Made by a program: the position numbers and the translations under genes | Part shown: piece by piece, positions 9,725 to 17,171 of the stretch | Numbering within the stretch: position 1 is the first letter of the stretch | How the letters are laid out: the number at the start of each line of letters is the position of its first letter | Assembly (NCBI GenBank): GCA_030649025.1 | Contig: JAUSGO010000015.1 | Coordinates: forward strand, 1 to 44,218 | DNA: 44,218 nucleotides | Direction of reading: 5' to 3' | From: a bacterium | GTDB lineage: Bacteria > Patescibacteriota > Minisyncoccia > JAUYLV01 | The notes under the pieces: model-generated | What the model was told of the DNA's origin: nothing | Databases searched by the model: none | Seen by the model: only the letters and a program-made list of their open reading frames with translations

Positions 9725-10268
9725 ATACGTAGTAAGAGAGCTGTACGTTAACGCCTTGGGGCATATCGGTAAGAACGATTTTCACGCCGTCCTCGTTCCG
9801 CACGGCTTCTGCCACAAAAATCCCCTCTTCGTCGGTGGAACGAATGATATTCCACGAACGGCTCTTGAGATATTCTGAAAAATAATTTATGTTTTTTTTG
9901 AAAGAATCCCGGGAGTAGTATTCCACAAAAAGATAGGTGTAGTGTTCGGCGGCAAAATCCTGGCGATAGCTTTGGGTAAAAATAACATCATTCTCAACTA
10001 CAAGATCATTCGGGAAGCTGGCGGGCAGGGCGCCCGATTCTGAAAACACAGCTTCCGGCACGGGTGGTCGATCGGCCTCTACAACAAGCTTCCCCGATTC
10101 GGAAACCCCATAAACCGGCCTCTCTTGCGATCGGGTAAGATTTGTGCTTTCCGGATACACTGTCTGTCCCTGCTTCGTTGCGCGATACAACAAAAGGCCA
10201 GCTCCAATGAACAGCGAAGCGATTGCCAACAAAACAAGGATTTTTTTAATTTGTTCGGAGTTTCTCAT
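9693..10268 (-). CDS. Single-pass membrane-anchored protein, paralogue of 14034-14609
   Basis: Unknown function. From ATG 10268 (MRNSEQIKKIL) it is 191 aa: a short cytoplasmic start, one membrane segment (about residues 8-28, ILVLLAIASLFIGAGLLLY), a Pro/Ser-rich stalk, and an extracellular domain beginning LPASFPNDLVVE and containing YFSEYLKSRSW. The paralogue at 14034-14609 is also 191 aa with the same plan (LPSQFPAELPLE, YGDYLKDNGY). An in-frame TTG at 10292 would add eight residues, but it coincides with the TTGACA of the divergent promoter at 10286-10315, so ATG is preferred. It overlaps the large secreted-protein gene by 32 bp. It may help display or export that protein; this is inference from pairing. 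Confidence 0.75.
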   Translation of the reverse strand: MRNSEQIKKILVLLAIASLFIGAGLLLYRATKQGQTVYPESTNLTRSQERPVYGVSESGKLVVEADRPPVPEAVFSESGALPASFPNDLVVENDVIFTQSYRQDFAAEHYTYLFVEYYSRDSFKKNINYFSEYLKSRSWNIIRSTDEEGIFVAEAVRNEDGVKIVLTDMPQGVNVQLSYYVYGAAILNKPQ

Positions 10269-10285
10269 ATATGGAGTGTGGGCGC

Positions 10286-10315
10286 TTGACAAATTTACAG
10301 TTATTATGGTAGTAT
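10286..10315 (+). promoter_or_regulatory. Sigma70-type promoter for the barrel-like protein gene
   Basis: TTGACA (10286-10291), 18-bp spacer, TAGTAT (10310-10315). The predicted start lies about 60 nt before the ATG at 10383, which has a strong Shine-Dalgarno (AAGGAG, about 10370). It is divergent from the anchored-protein gene. Confidence 0.6.
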
Positions 10316-10382
10316 GAGTTCTTGGCTACACATCGAGCAAAATCCGCTGTATAGTCAAAATCTTTGACAAGGAGATACTATC

Positions 10383-11102
10383 ATGAAATCAAGGTTTTCG
10401 CTTGTGGTTTTCACGTTTTTGTCTGTTGTTTTGTTCACCTCGGATGTCGCTTTCGCCCAAACCAACGACCATGCCCAGAACAACGCGGCGGTTTTGGTGA
10501 CCGGAACGTTCCGAAGTGACTTTGCTCCCAAATTCGGCGGAAGCGACCTTCAGTCGTTCTCCCTGAAAACGGGCATCAACCCGGGCGGCGAAATTGTTTT
10601 TAAGCCGAGAAGTAGGGTTTCTTTCGGTGCCGGTTTCTCGACCTTGAAGTTCGAAAGACAAAGTGTGCACCATGTTGTGCTCCGTGATGCCTTCCAGTAT
10701 CTCGACGCAGAAGGCAACCTGGTACTGGTAGAAATGCCTGGCGTCGAGCTTGCGTCGACCGACCGCACAGCGCGGGTAAGCGACATGAAAAAGCTTACCG
10801 GGACGCTCTACTACAACTTCGGAAAGGACGACAGCCGCGTTCGGCCGTTCTTGGGGTTCCGCGGCGGCGTGGGACTGGCGAAGATCGTCCAAAACTATCA
10901 GACGTACCTCCACCCGGAGTTTGCCAGGTTGCGCCCGGACTTTCAGTTCGATCTCCCATCCGTCACAACGGATGTGAAAACATTCCTTTTGGGAGGCATC
11001 GGTGGGGTTAACTTCTACCCCACGAAGCACCTTGTGATACGAACCGCCGCCGGGTACCTGAATGGCGGCTTTGCGGAGGCGGGCATCGGGTTCACCTTCT
11101 GA
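10383..11102 (+). CDS. Putative secreted outer-membrane beta-barrel-like protein
   Basis: 239 aa with a classical signal peptide (MKSRFSLVVFTFLSVVLFTSDVAFAQ, cleavage near residue 26). The body alternates polar and hydrophobic residues in beta-strand fashion (RVSFGAGFSTLKFE, LTGTLYYNFG, VRPFLGFRGGVGLAKI, TFLLGGIGGVNFYP, LVIRTAAGYLNGGF) and ends AEAGIGFTF. A C-terminal aromatic strand of this kind is the beta-signal recognised by the BAM machinery in didermic bacteria. The size fits an eight-strand OmpA/OmpW-like barrel. This is odd because CPR bacteria are usually thought to lack an outer membrane; it could be a transferred gene or a secreted beta-protein used otherwise. It is the only plus-strand gene in this stretch, with its own promoter, a strong Shine-Dalgarno and a terminator. 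Confidence 0.7.
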   Translation: MKSRFSLVVFTFLSVVLFTSDVAFAQTNDHAQNNAAVLVTGTFRSDFAPKFGGSDLQSFSLKTGINPGGEIVFKPRSRVSFGAGFSTLKFERQSVHHVVLRDAFQYLDAEGNLVLVEMPGVELASTDRTARVSDMKKLTGTLYYNFGKDDSRVRPFLGFRGGVGLAKIVQNYQTYLHPEFARLRPDFQFDLPSVTTDVKTFLLGGIGGVNFYPTKHLVIRTAAGYLNGGFAEAGIGFTF

Positions 11103-11132
11103 AACCGAAACATCAACGAACATTCCATCCAT

Positions 11133-11153
11133 GCGGAGGGCTCACCCCTCCGC
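11133..11153 (+). terminator. Intrinsic terminator after the barrel-like gene
   Basis: GCGGAGGG-ctca-CCCCTCCGC followed by TTTATTATT, 30 bp after the stop codon. Confidence 0.75.
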
Positions 11154-11170
11154 TTTATTATTGCATACAA

Positions 11171-11223
11171 GTCCAAATTTCAAAATCCAAATATCAAATC
11201 AATGTCAAAGCTCAAAGCCCAAA
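11171..11223. repeat. Heptad-repeat left arm flanking the S23 gene
   Basis: Units TCCAAAT, TTCAAAA, TCCAAAT, ATCAAAT and then GTCAAAG, CTCAAAG, CCCAAAT, mostly in 7-nt phase. It lies directly against the S23 stop codon. The inverted partner is at 11571-11620. Confidence 0.6.
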
Positions 11224-11595
11224 TTATTTCTTTTTATAAATGGAAGAAAATATAAGTGATAACTCGTGCGCTTCTTGCCAAAGCTTCCTGCATGCGTCCT
11301 TCTCCTTCTGATCTGCCTCCGCGATCATGCGGAGCCAATGCATCGTCTCCTTTGACTCCTTCTTGCAAAGGCCGATTTTGTGCCGAAAGTCTTTTTTGGA
11401 TTCCGCGCCATCAGCTTCCATGTAGTTCGCCCCAACGCTTGTTCCGGATCGTACAAGCTGGCTTATGAGCGGGCGAATGATCGGGGTCTCGGGCAGGGTA
11501 CCAGCAAAGCGAATGATGAGTTCTCCGAATTTTGCTGTACGTTCACCAAGATCGAACTTCTTTTTGTCATTTGGATTTTGGATTTGATTTGACAT
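11224..11595 (-). CDS. Four-helix bundle protein (23S rRNA IVP / S23 family)
   Basis: 123 aa from ATG 11595 (MSNQIQNPNDKKKFDLGER). Seen: FDLGERTAKFGELIIRFAG, RPLISQLVRSGTSVGANYMEADGAESKKDFRHKIGLCKKESKETMHWLRMI, the hallmark pattern of the four-helix bundle family named after proteins encoded in 23S rRNA intervening sequences. Here it is a free-standing gene, as is common in CPR genomes; its function is unknown. Its upstream sequence is a heptad repeat, and starts at 11622 or 11646 would translate that repeat, so the shorter form is chosen. The gene is flanked by inverted heptad arms, suggesting it travels as a small cassette. Confidence 0.85.
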   Translation of the reverse strand: MSNQIQNPNDKKKFDLGERTAKFGELIIRFAGTLPETPIIRPLISQLVRSGTSVGANYMEADGAESKKDFRHKIGLCKKESKETMHWLRMIAEADQKEKDACRKLWQEAHELSLIFSSIYKKK

Positions 11596-11620
11596 TTGAG
11601 CTTTGAAATTTGAAATTTGC
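11571..11620. repeat. Heptad-repeat right arm flanking and overlapping the S23 start
   Basis: Plus-strand TTGGATT-TTGGATT-TGATTTGACATTTGAGCTTTGAAATTTGAAATTTG, the inverted counterpart of 11171-11223 (both share TCAAAGCTCAAA and CAAATCCAAA words). It contains the start region of the S23 gene. Confidence 0.6.
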
Positions 11621-11627
11621 ATGCCTA

Positions 11628-14027
11628 TTAGTATCTTACTCCCCAATGCAGGCCTTCGGCGGTAGTTCCGGTCCGCGTATCCGGTCCCGTGATCGTATAC
11701 CGTCCGGGAATTGGGGTGGTGGGGAATGCAACACTACCATTCCCGTTTCCCGACGATGTGCCGCCGGTCGTTCCCGGCGGAGTGCCTATGAACGGACCTC
11801 CATTGACGGTGGCCCGCACCCGTATGCGCGTATTGATCAGTTGCCAGTTGTATTGGAGGTTCCCCCTGTCAGGCGCTGCGCACCCGGTAGCCGGCATGCC
11901 CTGCTTTGCTTCTTTTTTTGAAACGGTGAGCGATGTATCGTTGCACTTATTCACCCAATTTAACATTGCCGCATTGTTGTAGGGCGGGAAATAGGGCGGG
12001 GTAAGATTTACTGCGGGGAACACAATATCATGATTTGGGGCACTGGAACCTGACTGCTTGAGCGGGTCCGCAACATACCCCGCACTTCCCGCCGGAATGC
12101 TAAACCCCGTGCAAGGCGATGCCCCGCAATTTTCTGTCGCAAGTCCCGTAGGATATGTCCATGTCGCCGTGGGACGCGTGGCCATAGGTTCAATGACCGC
12201 AACACCGCCGGATTTGGCGCCATTATTTACGACGGGTTTGATGGCAAGTATCCCGGCATAAACTTTAATACCTCCTGCTGGGAGAAATGAAGGGGATGAC
12301 GGCACGTTATTTACCGCAATGCCCAGCTTCCAGCAGCCAATGGCATTTTGGTTAAGCACCGGCCCTGCATCGCCAAAGACAAAAAGCGAACCGCTGTAAT
12401 TACCGCTGCTGTTGGTGAGTATCGTGGTGTTATAGGGCGCGAGAGTCGTAAGACCGGCACAGTCGTCAACATTGCCTTCGGCAGTACCCCCGGGGCCGGA
12501 TTTTTGTATGGTTGTAAGAACATACGCCCGCGGCGTGCCGCCGGTAAGCGTTACGGAGGGCGAGCTTTGATAAAGCTTTGATGGCGATGGCACAGTTAAT
12601 GAGATGGCCGGTGTCGGCGCAGTTTGCGAATAAATATATACGGGTTGCGTGACATGGTGCAGAATAGGAACGCTCAACCGCACCGGAAGTCCGTATGAGC
12701 CGCCAACGCCGAAGTTCTCTCCCGCGCCGCCGGAGAATGCCGTGCAGTTTCCTGGAGAAATGGATGAAAGGGACACACATATGAACGTTCCGGGATTCCC
12801 AACAACGGTAATTTCTCCTGCAGCACCCGTGTAAGGAACATTATCAAGCGTAAGCGTGCCGGCTCCAGCATATACATATCCCCCGGGACCGGTAAGGCTC
12901 CACGACACGACGCTTCCCAACTGCACCTGCACCGACACCGTGCCTACGTGGTAATGGACAGTTGAAAAACTTGCCGTACCGCGGGAAATAGGTCCGGCAG
13001 AATTACAAGTTAAAGAGTGCGTCACCGAGTACGTTGGCGTAATGCCGAAGTAAGAATCGAGCGAATACGTGCTTGACGCATCCGGCGTACTCCCTCCTGC
13101 ACTGACCGGCACGGGACCACATGTTGTCGCCCCGGTTCCGGAACATGAGCCGCGGAGGTTTCGGGCCGTCCAAGGAAATGTGGCGCTTCCGGCAAACCCA
13201 TCAAAGGCCACCGAGATGTCTGCCGTCTCCTGCGTTTCCACGCATGCGGAAAGACAGTTGTATAGCCCGTAGGTGCATGCCTGTCCATCGGCATTGCAAT
13301 TGGTATTGTACGGGGAAAGATTTGACGGCGGTGTAGCGCTGCATGTTGCACTGGTACAGCTGTTGCTGGAATCGCACCCGGATGTTCCGGAGGTGCGGGC
13401 TGTAAGACAGCCAGCCGTTCCATACGCACAAGTACTTTCACAAGAACTATACTTATAACATGCCGTGCCGTAGCAGGCCGGATTGGGGAACAGAGGGAGT
13501 AACGGACCCGAACATACTCCGCAAGAATTACGGGTTCCGGAACATGTAGATGCGCTGTCCGTGCACGCATTGCAATTACAAAAATTCCCATTAAGTGGGG
13601 AATAGCAATCAACACAGTTCGAACAGGTTTCCGAGCCGTTGCAGGTGCCATCCCCGCAAACCGGCGGCGGCACGCACACTCCCCCGCTGCATATCATTCC
13701 CGTGAGCGTACAGTTGGTTGAGCTTTGGCACGGACCTCCATCACAGGAATATCCGCCACAGTTGGTGTCGGTATTGCACGATGTTATGGTGGGCATGCCT
13801 ATACACGCGCAGGACAAATCATAAGTTCCGCATCCGCAAGAAACGCAACCGCAAGGCTGGCCGAAGACGGGGCAGAATTGGGCTGATAGCGATGCGGGAA
13901 AGATGAACGAAGCCGAGACGGTCAACATCAGGAACAACAGAGCCTTCAAAAAAAAACGAGCGCCAAAATTTCCCGGCGGGATAAAATTTTCTGGTGGGAA
14001 ATTATTTTCTGGCATGGCGGAAGTCAT
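11628..14027 (-). CDS. Cys-rich secreted protein (799 aa)
   Basis: Exported protein of unknown function. Seen: a signal/anchor at about residues 26-49 (FFLKALLFLMLTVSASFIFPASLSAQ), then a strikingly Cys-rich domain (about 50-260) with CGCVSCGCGTYDLSC and CGDGTCNGSETCSNCVDC, a pattern seen in secreted disulfide-rich repeats. After it come beta-rich segments (about 270-800), including Ig-like stretches such as AISLTVPSPSKLYQSSPSVTLTGGTPRAYVLT, and a Gly/Thr-rich C terminus (PPGTTGGTSSGNGNGS). No LPXTG or PEP-CTERM motif is seen. It starts six bases after the stop of the small anchored-protein gene and has no clear Shine-Dalgarno, consistent with coupling. Compare the paralogous pair at 5537-10268. 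Confidence 0.83.
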   Translation of the reverse strand: MTSAMPENNFPPENFIPPGNFGARFFLKALLFLMLTVSASFIFPASLSAQFCPVFGQPCGCVSCGCGTYDLSCACIGMPTITSCNTDTNCGGYSCDGGPCQSSTNCTLTGMICSGGVCVPPPVCGDGTCNGSETCSNCVDCYSPLNGNFCNCNACTDSASTCSGTRNSCGVCSGPLLPLFPNPACYGTACYKYSSCESTCAYGTAGCLTARTSGTSGCDSSNSCTSATCSATPPSNLSPYNTNCNADGQACTYGLYNCLSACVETQETADISVAFDGFAGSATFPWTARNLRGSCSGTGATTCGPVPVSAGGSTPDASSTYSLDSYFGITPTYSVTHSLTCNSAGPISRGTASFSTVHYHVGTVSVQVQLGSVVSWSLTGPGGYVYAGAGTLTLDNVPYTGAAGEITVVGNPGTFICVSLSSISPGNCTAFSGGAGENFGVGGSYGLPVRLSVPILHHVTQPVYIYSQTAPTPAISLTVPSPSKLYQSSPSVTLTGGTPRAYVLTTIQKSGPGGTAEGNVDDCAGLTTLAPYNTTILTNSSGNYSGSLFVFGDAGPVLNQNAIGCWKLGIAVNNVPSSPSFLPAGGIKVYAGILAIKPVVNNGAKSGGVAVIEPMATRPTATWTYPTGLATENCGASPCTGFSIPAGSAGYVADPLKQSGSSAPNHDIVFPAVNLTPPYFPPYNNAAMLNWVNKCNDTSLTVSKKEAKQGMPATGCAAPDRGNLQYNWQLINTRIRVRATVNGGPFIGTPPGTTGGTSSGNGNGSVAFPTTPIPGRYTITGPDTRTGTTAEGLHWGVRY

Positions 14028-14033
14028 TTCATG

Positions 14034-14609
14034 CTACTGCTTTGCGTACGAAATAGCGATACGCACGGCCGGAGGAAAGTTTTTGGCAAGGCCTGCCGCA
14101 GCCGCTTCAGAAATGTCCGCCGGCACCACAGGCCGCTCTTCCGTAATGGTCACCGAGACGGACTCTTGGTCACTGGATCCTTGGAGAAAAACGGTGTTTC
14201 CATTTACCTGATTCTGAAAATCTTTCCTATAACCGTTGTCTTTAAGATAATCTCCGTAGCGCCTGACGGCTTCGTCTTTTGACCAGGGCGACTTGAACGC
14301 GACGACGTAACCTGCGGTTTTTGCGAGATAGTCGAGTGACCCTGTGCTTTGCGTAAGTTCAAACCCCGGCTCGCTTTTTTCAAGCGGAAGTTCTGCCGGA
14401 AACTGGCTGGGAAGCTTATCTTCTCGTGTCTCAAGCACTGCGGGTCGCAGAACCGGTATTCCTGGTTTTTCCCGTTCGGGAAGCGCGAGCGCGATAACAA
14501 TGACAAGAACTACCACCCATCCCGCGATGGCAATAAGCGGAAGCTTTGCCTTAAGCGCACCTTGACCAGGATGGTCTTTTTGAAGAAGATTGATATCCAT
14601 AAACAACAT
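14034..14609 (-). CDS. Single-pass membrane-anchored protein, paralogue of 9693-10268
   Basis: 191 aa, unknown function. Seen: N-terminal cytoplasmic segment, one membrane helix (about residues 24-43, LPLIAIAGWVVVLVIVIALAL), a Pro-rich linker and an extracellular domain starting KLPSQFPAELPLE and containing EAVRRYGDYLKDNGYRKDF. Length and order match the protein at 9693-10268 exactly (191 aa), although sequence identity is low. ATG 14609 is used; ATG 14600 (MDINLL) is equally possible. The promoter at 14621-14648 would give a leader of only a few bases. It precedes the 799-aa secreted protein by six bases. Confidence 0.75.
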   Translation of the reverse strand: MLFMDINLLQKDHPGQGALKAKLPLIAIAGWVVVLVIVIALALPEREKPGIPVLRPAVLETREDKLPSQFPAELPLEKSEPGFELTQSTGSLDYLAKTAGYVVAFKSPWSKDEAVRRYGDYLKDNGYRKDFQNQVNGNTVFLQGSSDQESVSVTITEERPVVPADISEAAAAGLAKNFPPAVRIAISYAKQ

Positions 14610-14620
14610 CTATACTACCC

Positions 14621-14648
14621 AGTATAGGCTTTCTGGCTCGTGACACAA
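14621..14648 (-). promoter_or_regulatory. Promoter for the 191-aa/799-aa secreted pair
   Basis: Minus strand TTGTGT (14648-14643), 16-bp spacer, TATACT (14626-14621). The start would fall near 14614, only about five bases before the first ATG, so the mRNA may be leaderless. The -10 overlaps the palindrome CTATACT-accc-AGTATAG, a possible operator. Confidence 0.45.
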
Positions 14649-14712
14649 CACCATGTGTGGATAGGATGACTGGGGTAGGCAAATAAAGGAAAATATGGGA
14701 TAATCAAACCCT

Positions 14713-16122
14713 ATGGGCTCTTCCGAGATATTCAAAAAAATACTGCTCGTGGCAGGGGACCTTGTCGTATTTTGCCTTGCGTTACTTGCCGCCATGGCAA
14801 TTCGCCACCAGGGACGCATGGGAGACCCGGAGCTCTATTACATTCACTTTATCCCCTTCGGCGGGCTTTTTTTCATCTGGCTCATTGTCTTCTATATCTA
14901 TAGCCTCTACGACCTGCGGTACTGGGACAGCTCCGTTTCATTTTTAAATCTTGCGGCGCACGCGTTTACGCTCAACACGCTCATTGCCATCGCGTTCTTT
15001 TACTTCAATCCGTACGTTTCCATCGCGCCGCGCACCGTTCTTTTTGTCGATATTGCCCTTTCCGGCCTGCTTTTCTGCGCCTGGCGTTTTCTTTTTAACC
15101 GGGCGCTCGCAAAAAAACTCATGCAGGACATCGCTCTTGCAGGAGCCTCTCAGGCGCATATTGAACTTGCCAGGGAATTTGCAAAAAAGCCCGCATGGGG
15201 ATACCGCGTTTCCTGCTTCGTGACCGATGAGACATATATCCTGCCGCAAGACCTTGCCCATATTCCCGTCCTTTCGGTTCAGATGTTTGAAAAAGAAATG
15301 CAGCATGCCGAGCGCCAACCAGGCGGGCCGCCAACAGAAGGCGGGTTGCGCATTGCCCGGGTAATCTTTAGCGAGCGCCCGGACCGCACGACGCAACACG
15401 CGCTCTCGTTTTTCTCGCTTCTTTCTCGCCACGTCACATTTCAAGCGCTACCCACGTTCATTGAACGGGTCTTTCATAAAGTTCCTCTTTCGGAAGTTTC
15501 TGAATCGTGGTTCCTGGAAAACCTAAGCGAGGGAGAGAAACAGTTCTATGAACAGCTCAAGCGCGCCTTTGATATCGCGGGGGCTATTGTGCTTGGTGTT
15601 TTTACCTTGCCGCTCATGGCGCTTGTCGCTTTGGGCATTAAACTGGAAGACGGGCGGCGAGTGCTGTACACGCATACACGCCTGGGAAGAGGCGGAAGCA
15701 TGTTCCGGCTTCTCAAATTCCAGAGCATGATAGAACATGCGGAGGCGGGCGGACCCCAGTGGACGCGCGAGAACGACCCGAGAGTGACCATGTTCGGTTC
15801 GTTCCTGCGCAGTACGCGCCTGGACGAATTGCCGCAACTTTGGAACGTGCTTTTAGGAGATCTTTCATTCATCGGGCCCCGGCCCGAGCGGCCCGAGTTC
15901 GTAGAAAAACTTGAAAAAGACATCCCATTCTATAATTTGCGGCATTTGGTACGGCCCGGCCTTTCCGGGTGGGCGCAGATAAATAACCCTCTGCAGAGCG
16001 TGGAGGAGAGTTATGAAAAACTGGAATACGATCTTTTTTACATCAAAAACAGATCGTTCTTCCTCGATGTTGCAATTGCATTGAAAACGTTGAGCATCAT
16101 TCTTCGCAGGAAGGGGCGATAA
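14713..16122 (+). CDS. Polyprenyl-phosphate sugar-1-phosphate transferase (WbaP/WcaJ-type)
   Basis: Initiates surface polysaccharide synthesis by moving a sugar-1-phosphate from a nucleotide sugar to undecaprenyl phosphate at the inner membrane. Seen in 469 aa: four or five N-terminal membrane helices (about 1-120), a CoA-binding-3/Rossmann-like middle domain (about 130-270), then a bacterial sugar transferase domain from residue 285: a reentrant helix (FDIAGAIVLGVFTLPLMALVALGIK), RVLYTHTRLGRGGSMFRLLKFQSM, STRLDELPQLWNVLLGDLSFIGPRPERPEF and RPGLSGWAQI, which hold the catalytic Asp-Glu and the conserved Pro-Arg-Pro. Length is typical. The extended -10 TGGGATAAT (about 14692-14700) ends some dozen bases before the ATG, suggesting a short leader. 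It heads the glycan region. Confidence 0.93.
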   Translation: MGSSEIFKKILLVAGDLVVFCLALLAAMAIRHQGRMGDPELYYIHFIPFGGLFFIWLIVFYIYSLYDLRYWDSSVSFLNLAAHAFTLNTLIAIAFFYFNPYVSIAPRTVLFVDIALSGLLFCAWRFLFNRALAKKLMQDIALAGASQAHIELAREFAKKPAWGYRVSCFVTDETYILPQDLAHIPVLSVQMFEKEMQHAERQPGGPPTEGGLRIARVIFSERPDRTTQHALSFFSLLSRHVTFQALPTFIERVFHKVPLSEVSESWFLENLSEGEKQFYEQLKRAFDIAGAIVLGVFTLPLMALVALGIKLEDGRRVLYTHTRLGRGGSMFRLLKFQSMIEHAEAGGPQWTRENDPRVTMFGSFLRSTRLDELPQLWNVLLGDLSFIGPRPERPEFVEKLEKDIPFYNLRHLVRPGLSGWAQINNPLQSVEESYEKLEYDLFYIKNRSFFLDVAIALKTLSIILRRKGR

Positions 16123-16181
16123 GCTCCGGGGGAGCTTATCGCGGGCAACTTACCTTGTCTCTTACAAATAGGGAGTTGCCC
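16117..16181 (+). terminator. Tandem perfect hairpins after the sugar transferase gene
   Basis: CGATAAGCTCC-ggg-GGAGCTTATCG (16117-16141) contains the stop codon in its stem. It is followed at once by GGGCAACT...AGTTGCCC (16143-16181) with a 23-nt loop. Neither has a good T-tract, so processing or pausing is as likely as termination. Confidence 0.4.
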
Positions 16182-16236
16182 AGGAACGATGAGATAATAA
16201 TTGACCAATCCATTAACTCCATCATACTATCTCAAT

Positions 16237-17094
16237 ATGTCTAACGAAGGCGTAAGCGTCATCATTCCTGCCTATAACGAACAGGGCGCGATCACCGACA
16301 CGCTCAAGCGCGTCTATGCTGTTTTCCGCGGCTTAGACCGTCCGTTCGAAGTCATTGTGGTTGATGACGGTTCGTCGGATGAAACGGGAGCGCTGGCAAA
16401 AAACGCAGGCGCTATAGTTATCACAAACCCCCTCAATGGAGGCTATGGCCTGTCCCTGCGCCGAGGGATTTTGGAAGCCCACTACGGCATTATTGCCATC
16501 ACCGACGCGGACGGAACATATCCGGTTGAAGAATTTCCAAAACTTCTCAAAGAGTATGACCGTGGATTTGCCATGGTGGTAGGAGCTCGGCAAGGAAAAT
16601 TCTATGAGGGAAGCCTTGTAAAAAGTTTTTCTCGCAAGGTGTTCCGATGGCTTGCGGAATACACCGCAGGCAGAGGCATACCCGACATCAACTCCGGTCT
16701 TCGGGTATTCAACATCGCGCTTGCCAAAAAATATCTTATGGAAACGTGTTTGGGTTTTTCCTTCACCACCTCGCTTACGCTTATCTTCATGAGCCGGGGG
16801 CATTTGGTCGCGTATATGCCCATTCCGTATCATGCGCGCATCGGCAAATCCAAGGTAAGGCATGTTCGAGATGCCTTGCAGACGATGCAAATTCTCACCG
16901 AAACTATCGCCCGCTATAATCCCGTCAAACTTTTTCTGCTGCTTGGCATCTGTACCGCAGGACTTGCCATTCTTTTCCTTCTGTCGGGGTATCTCCGGCA
17001 GAACGCCGTCTGGGAACTGGGAGGGCTTGTGGGCATCTTTACTGCCATTCTCGTCTTTGCGATAGGATTTATCGCGCCTCGTATTGACCGCTGA
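16237..17094 (+). CDS. Family 2 glycosyltransferase (dolichyl/polyprenyl-phosphate sugar synthase type)
   Basis: 285 aa from ATG 16237; a TTG at 16201 would add 12 residues of weak character. Seen: GT-A fold start GVSVIIPAYNEQGAITDTLKRV, the nucleotide-binding VVDDGSSDET, the metal-binding DADG (ITDADGTYP) and DINSGLRVFN, then two C-terminal membrane segments (about 230-280). This layout matches bacterial polyprenyl-phosphate glucosyl or mannosyl synthases that supply lipid-linked sugar to periplasmic GT-C enzymes, such as the GT39-like protein at 20917-22131. Acceptor and sugar cannot be read from sequence. It follows the sugar transferase on the same strand. Confidence 0.9.
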   Translation: MSNEGVSVIIPAYNEQGAITDTLKRVYAVFRGLDRPFEVIVVDDGSSDETGALAKNAGAIVITNPLNGGYGLSLRRGILEAHYGIIAITDADGTYPVEEFPKLLKEYDRGFAMVVGARQGKFYEGSLVKSFSRKVFRWLAEYTAGRGIPDINSGLRVFNIALAKKYLMETCLGFSFTTSLTLIFMSRGHLVAYMPIPYHARIGKSKVRHVRDALQTMQILTETIARYNPVKLFLLLGICTAGLAILFLLSGYLRQNAVWELGGLVGIFTAILVFAIGFIAPRIDR

Positions 17095-17122
17095 AAAATG
17101 TTTTATACGCTGTGTCCTAGAA

Positions 17123-17148
17123 AAGCTCCCGGCATATGCCGGGAGCTT
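17123..17148. terminator. Bidirectional terminator between convergent genes
   Basis: AAGCTCCCGGC-AT-GCCGGGAGCTT, a perfect palindrome with short T-runs on both sides, between the GT2 gene (ending 17094) and the epimerase gene (ending 17172). Confidence 0.8.
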
Positions 17149-17171
17149 TCTTGAGTTGGCCTAAAAAAATT

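Noticed and set aside
10269-10292. TTG start at 10292 for the 191-aa anchored protein
   Set aside because: It coincides with the -35 of the divergent promoter; ATG 10268 gives the same 191-aa length as the paralogue.
10389-11132. 247-aa minus-strand frame opposite the barrel-like gene
   Set aside because: No signal, no family pattern; the plus strand has a promoter, strong ribosome site, signal peptide and terminator.
11224-11646. Longer S23 forms starting at 11622 or 11646
   Set aside because: They would translate the heptad repeat arm; the conserved family sequence starts after the ATG at 11595.
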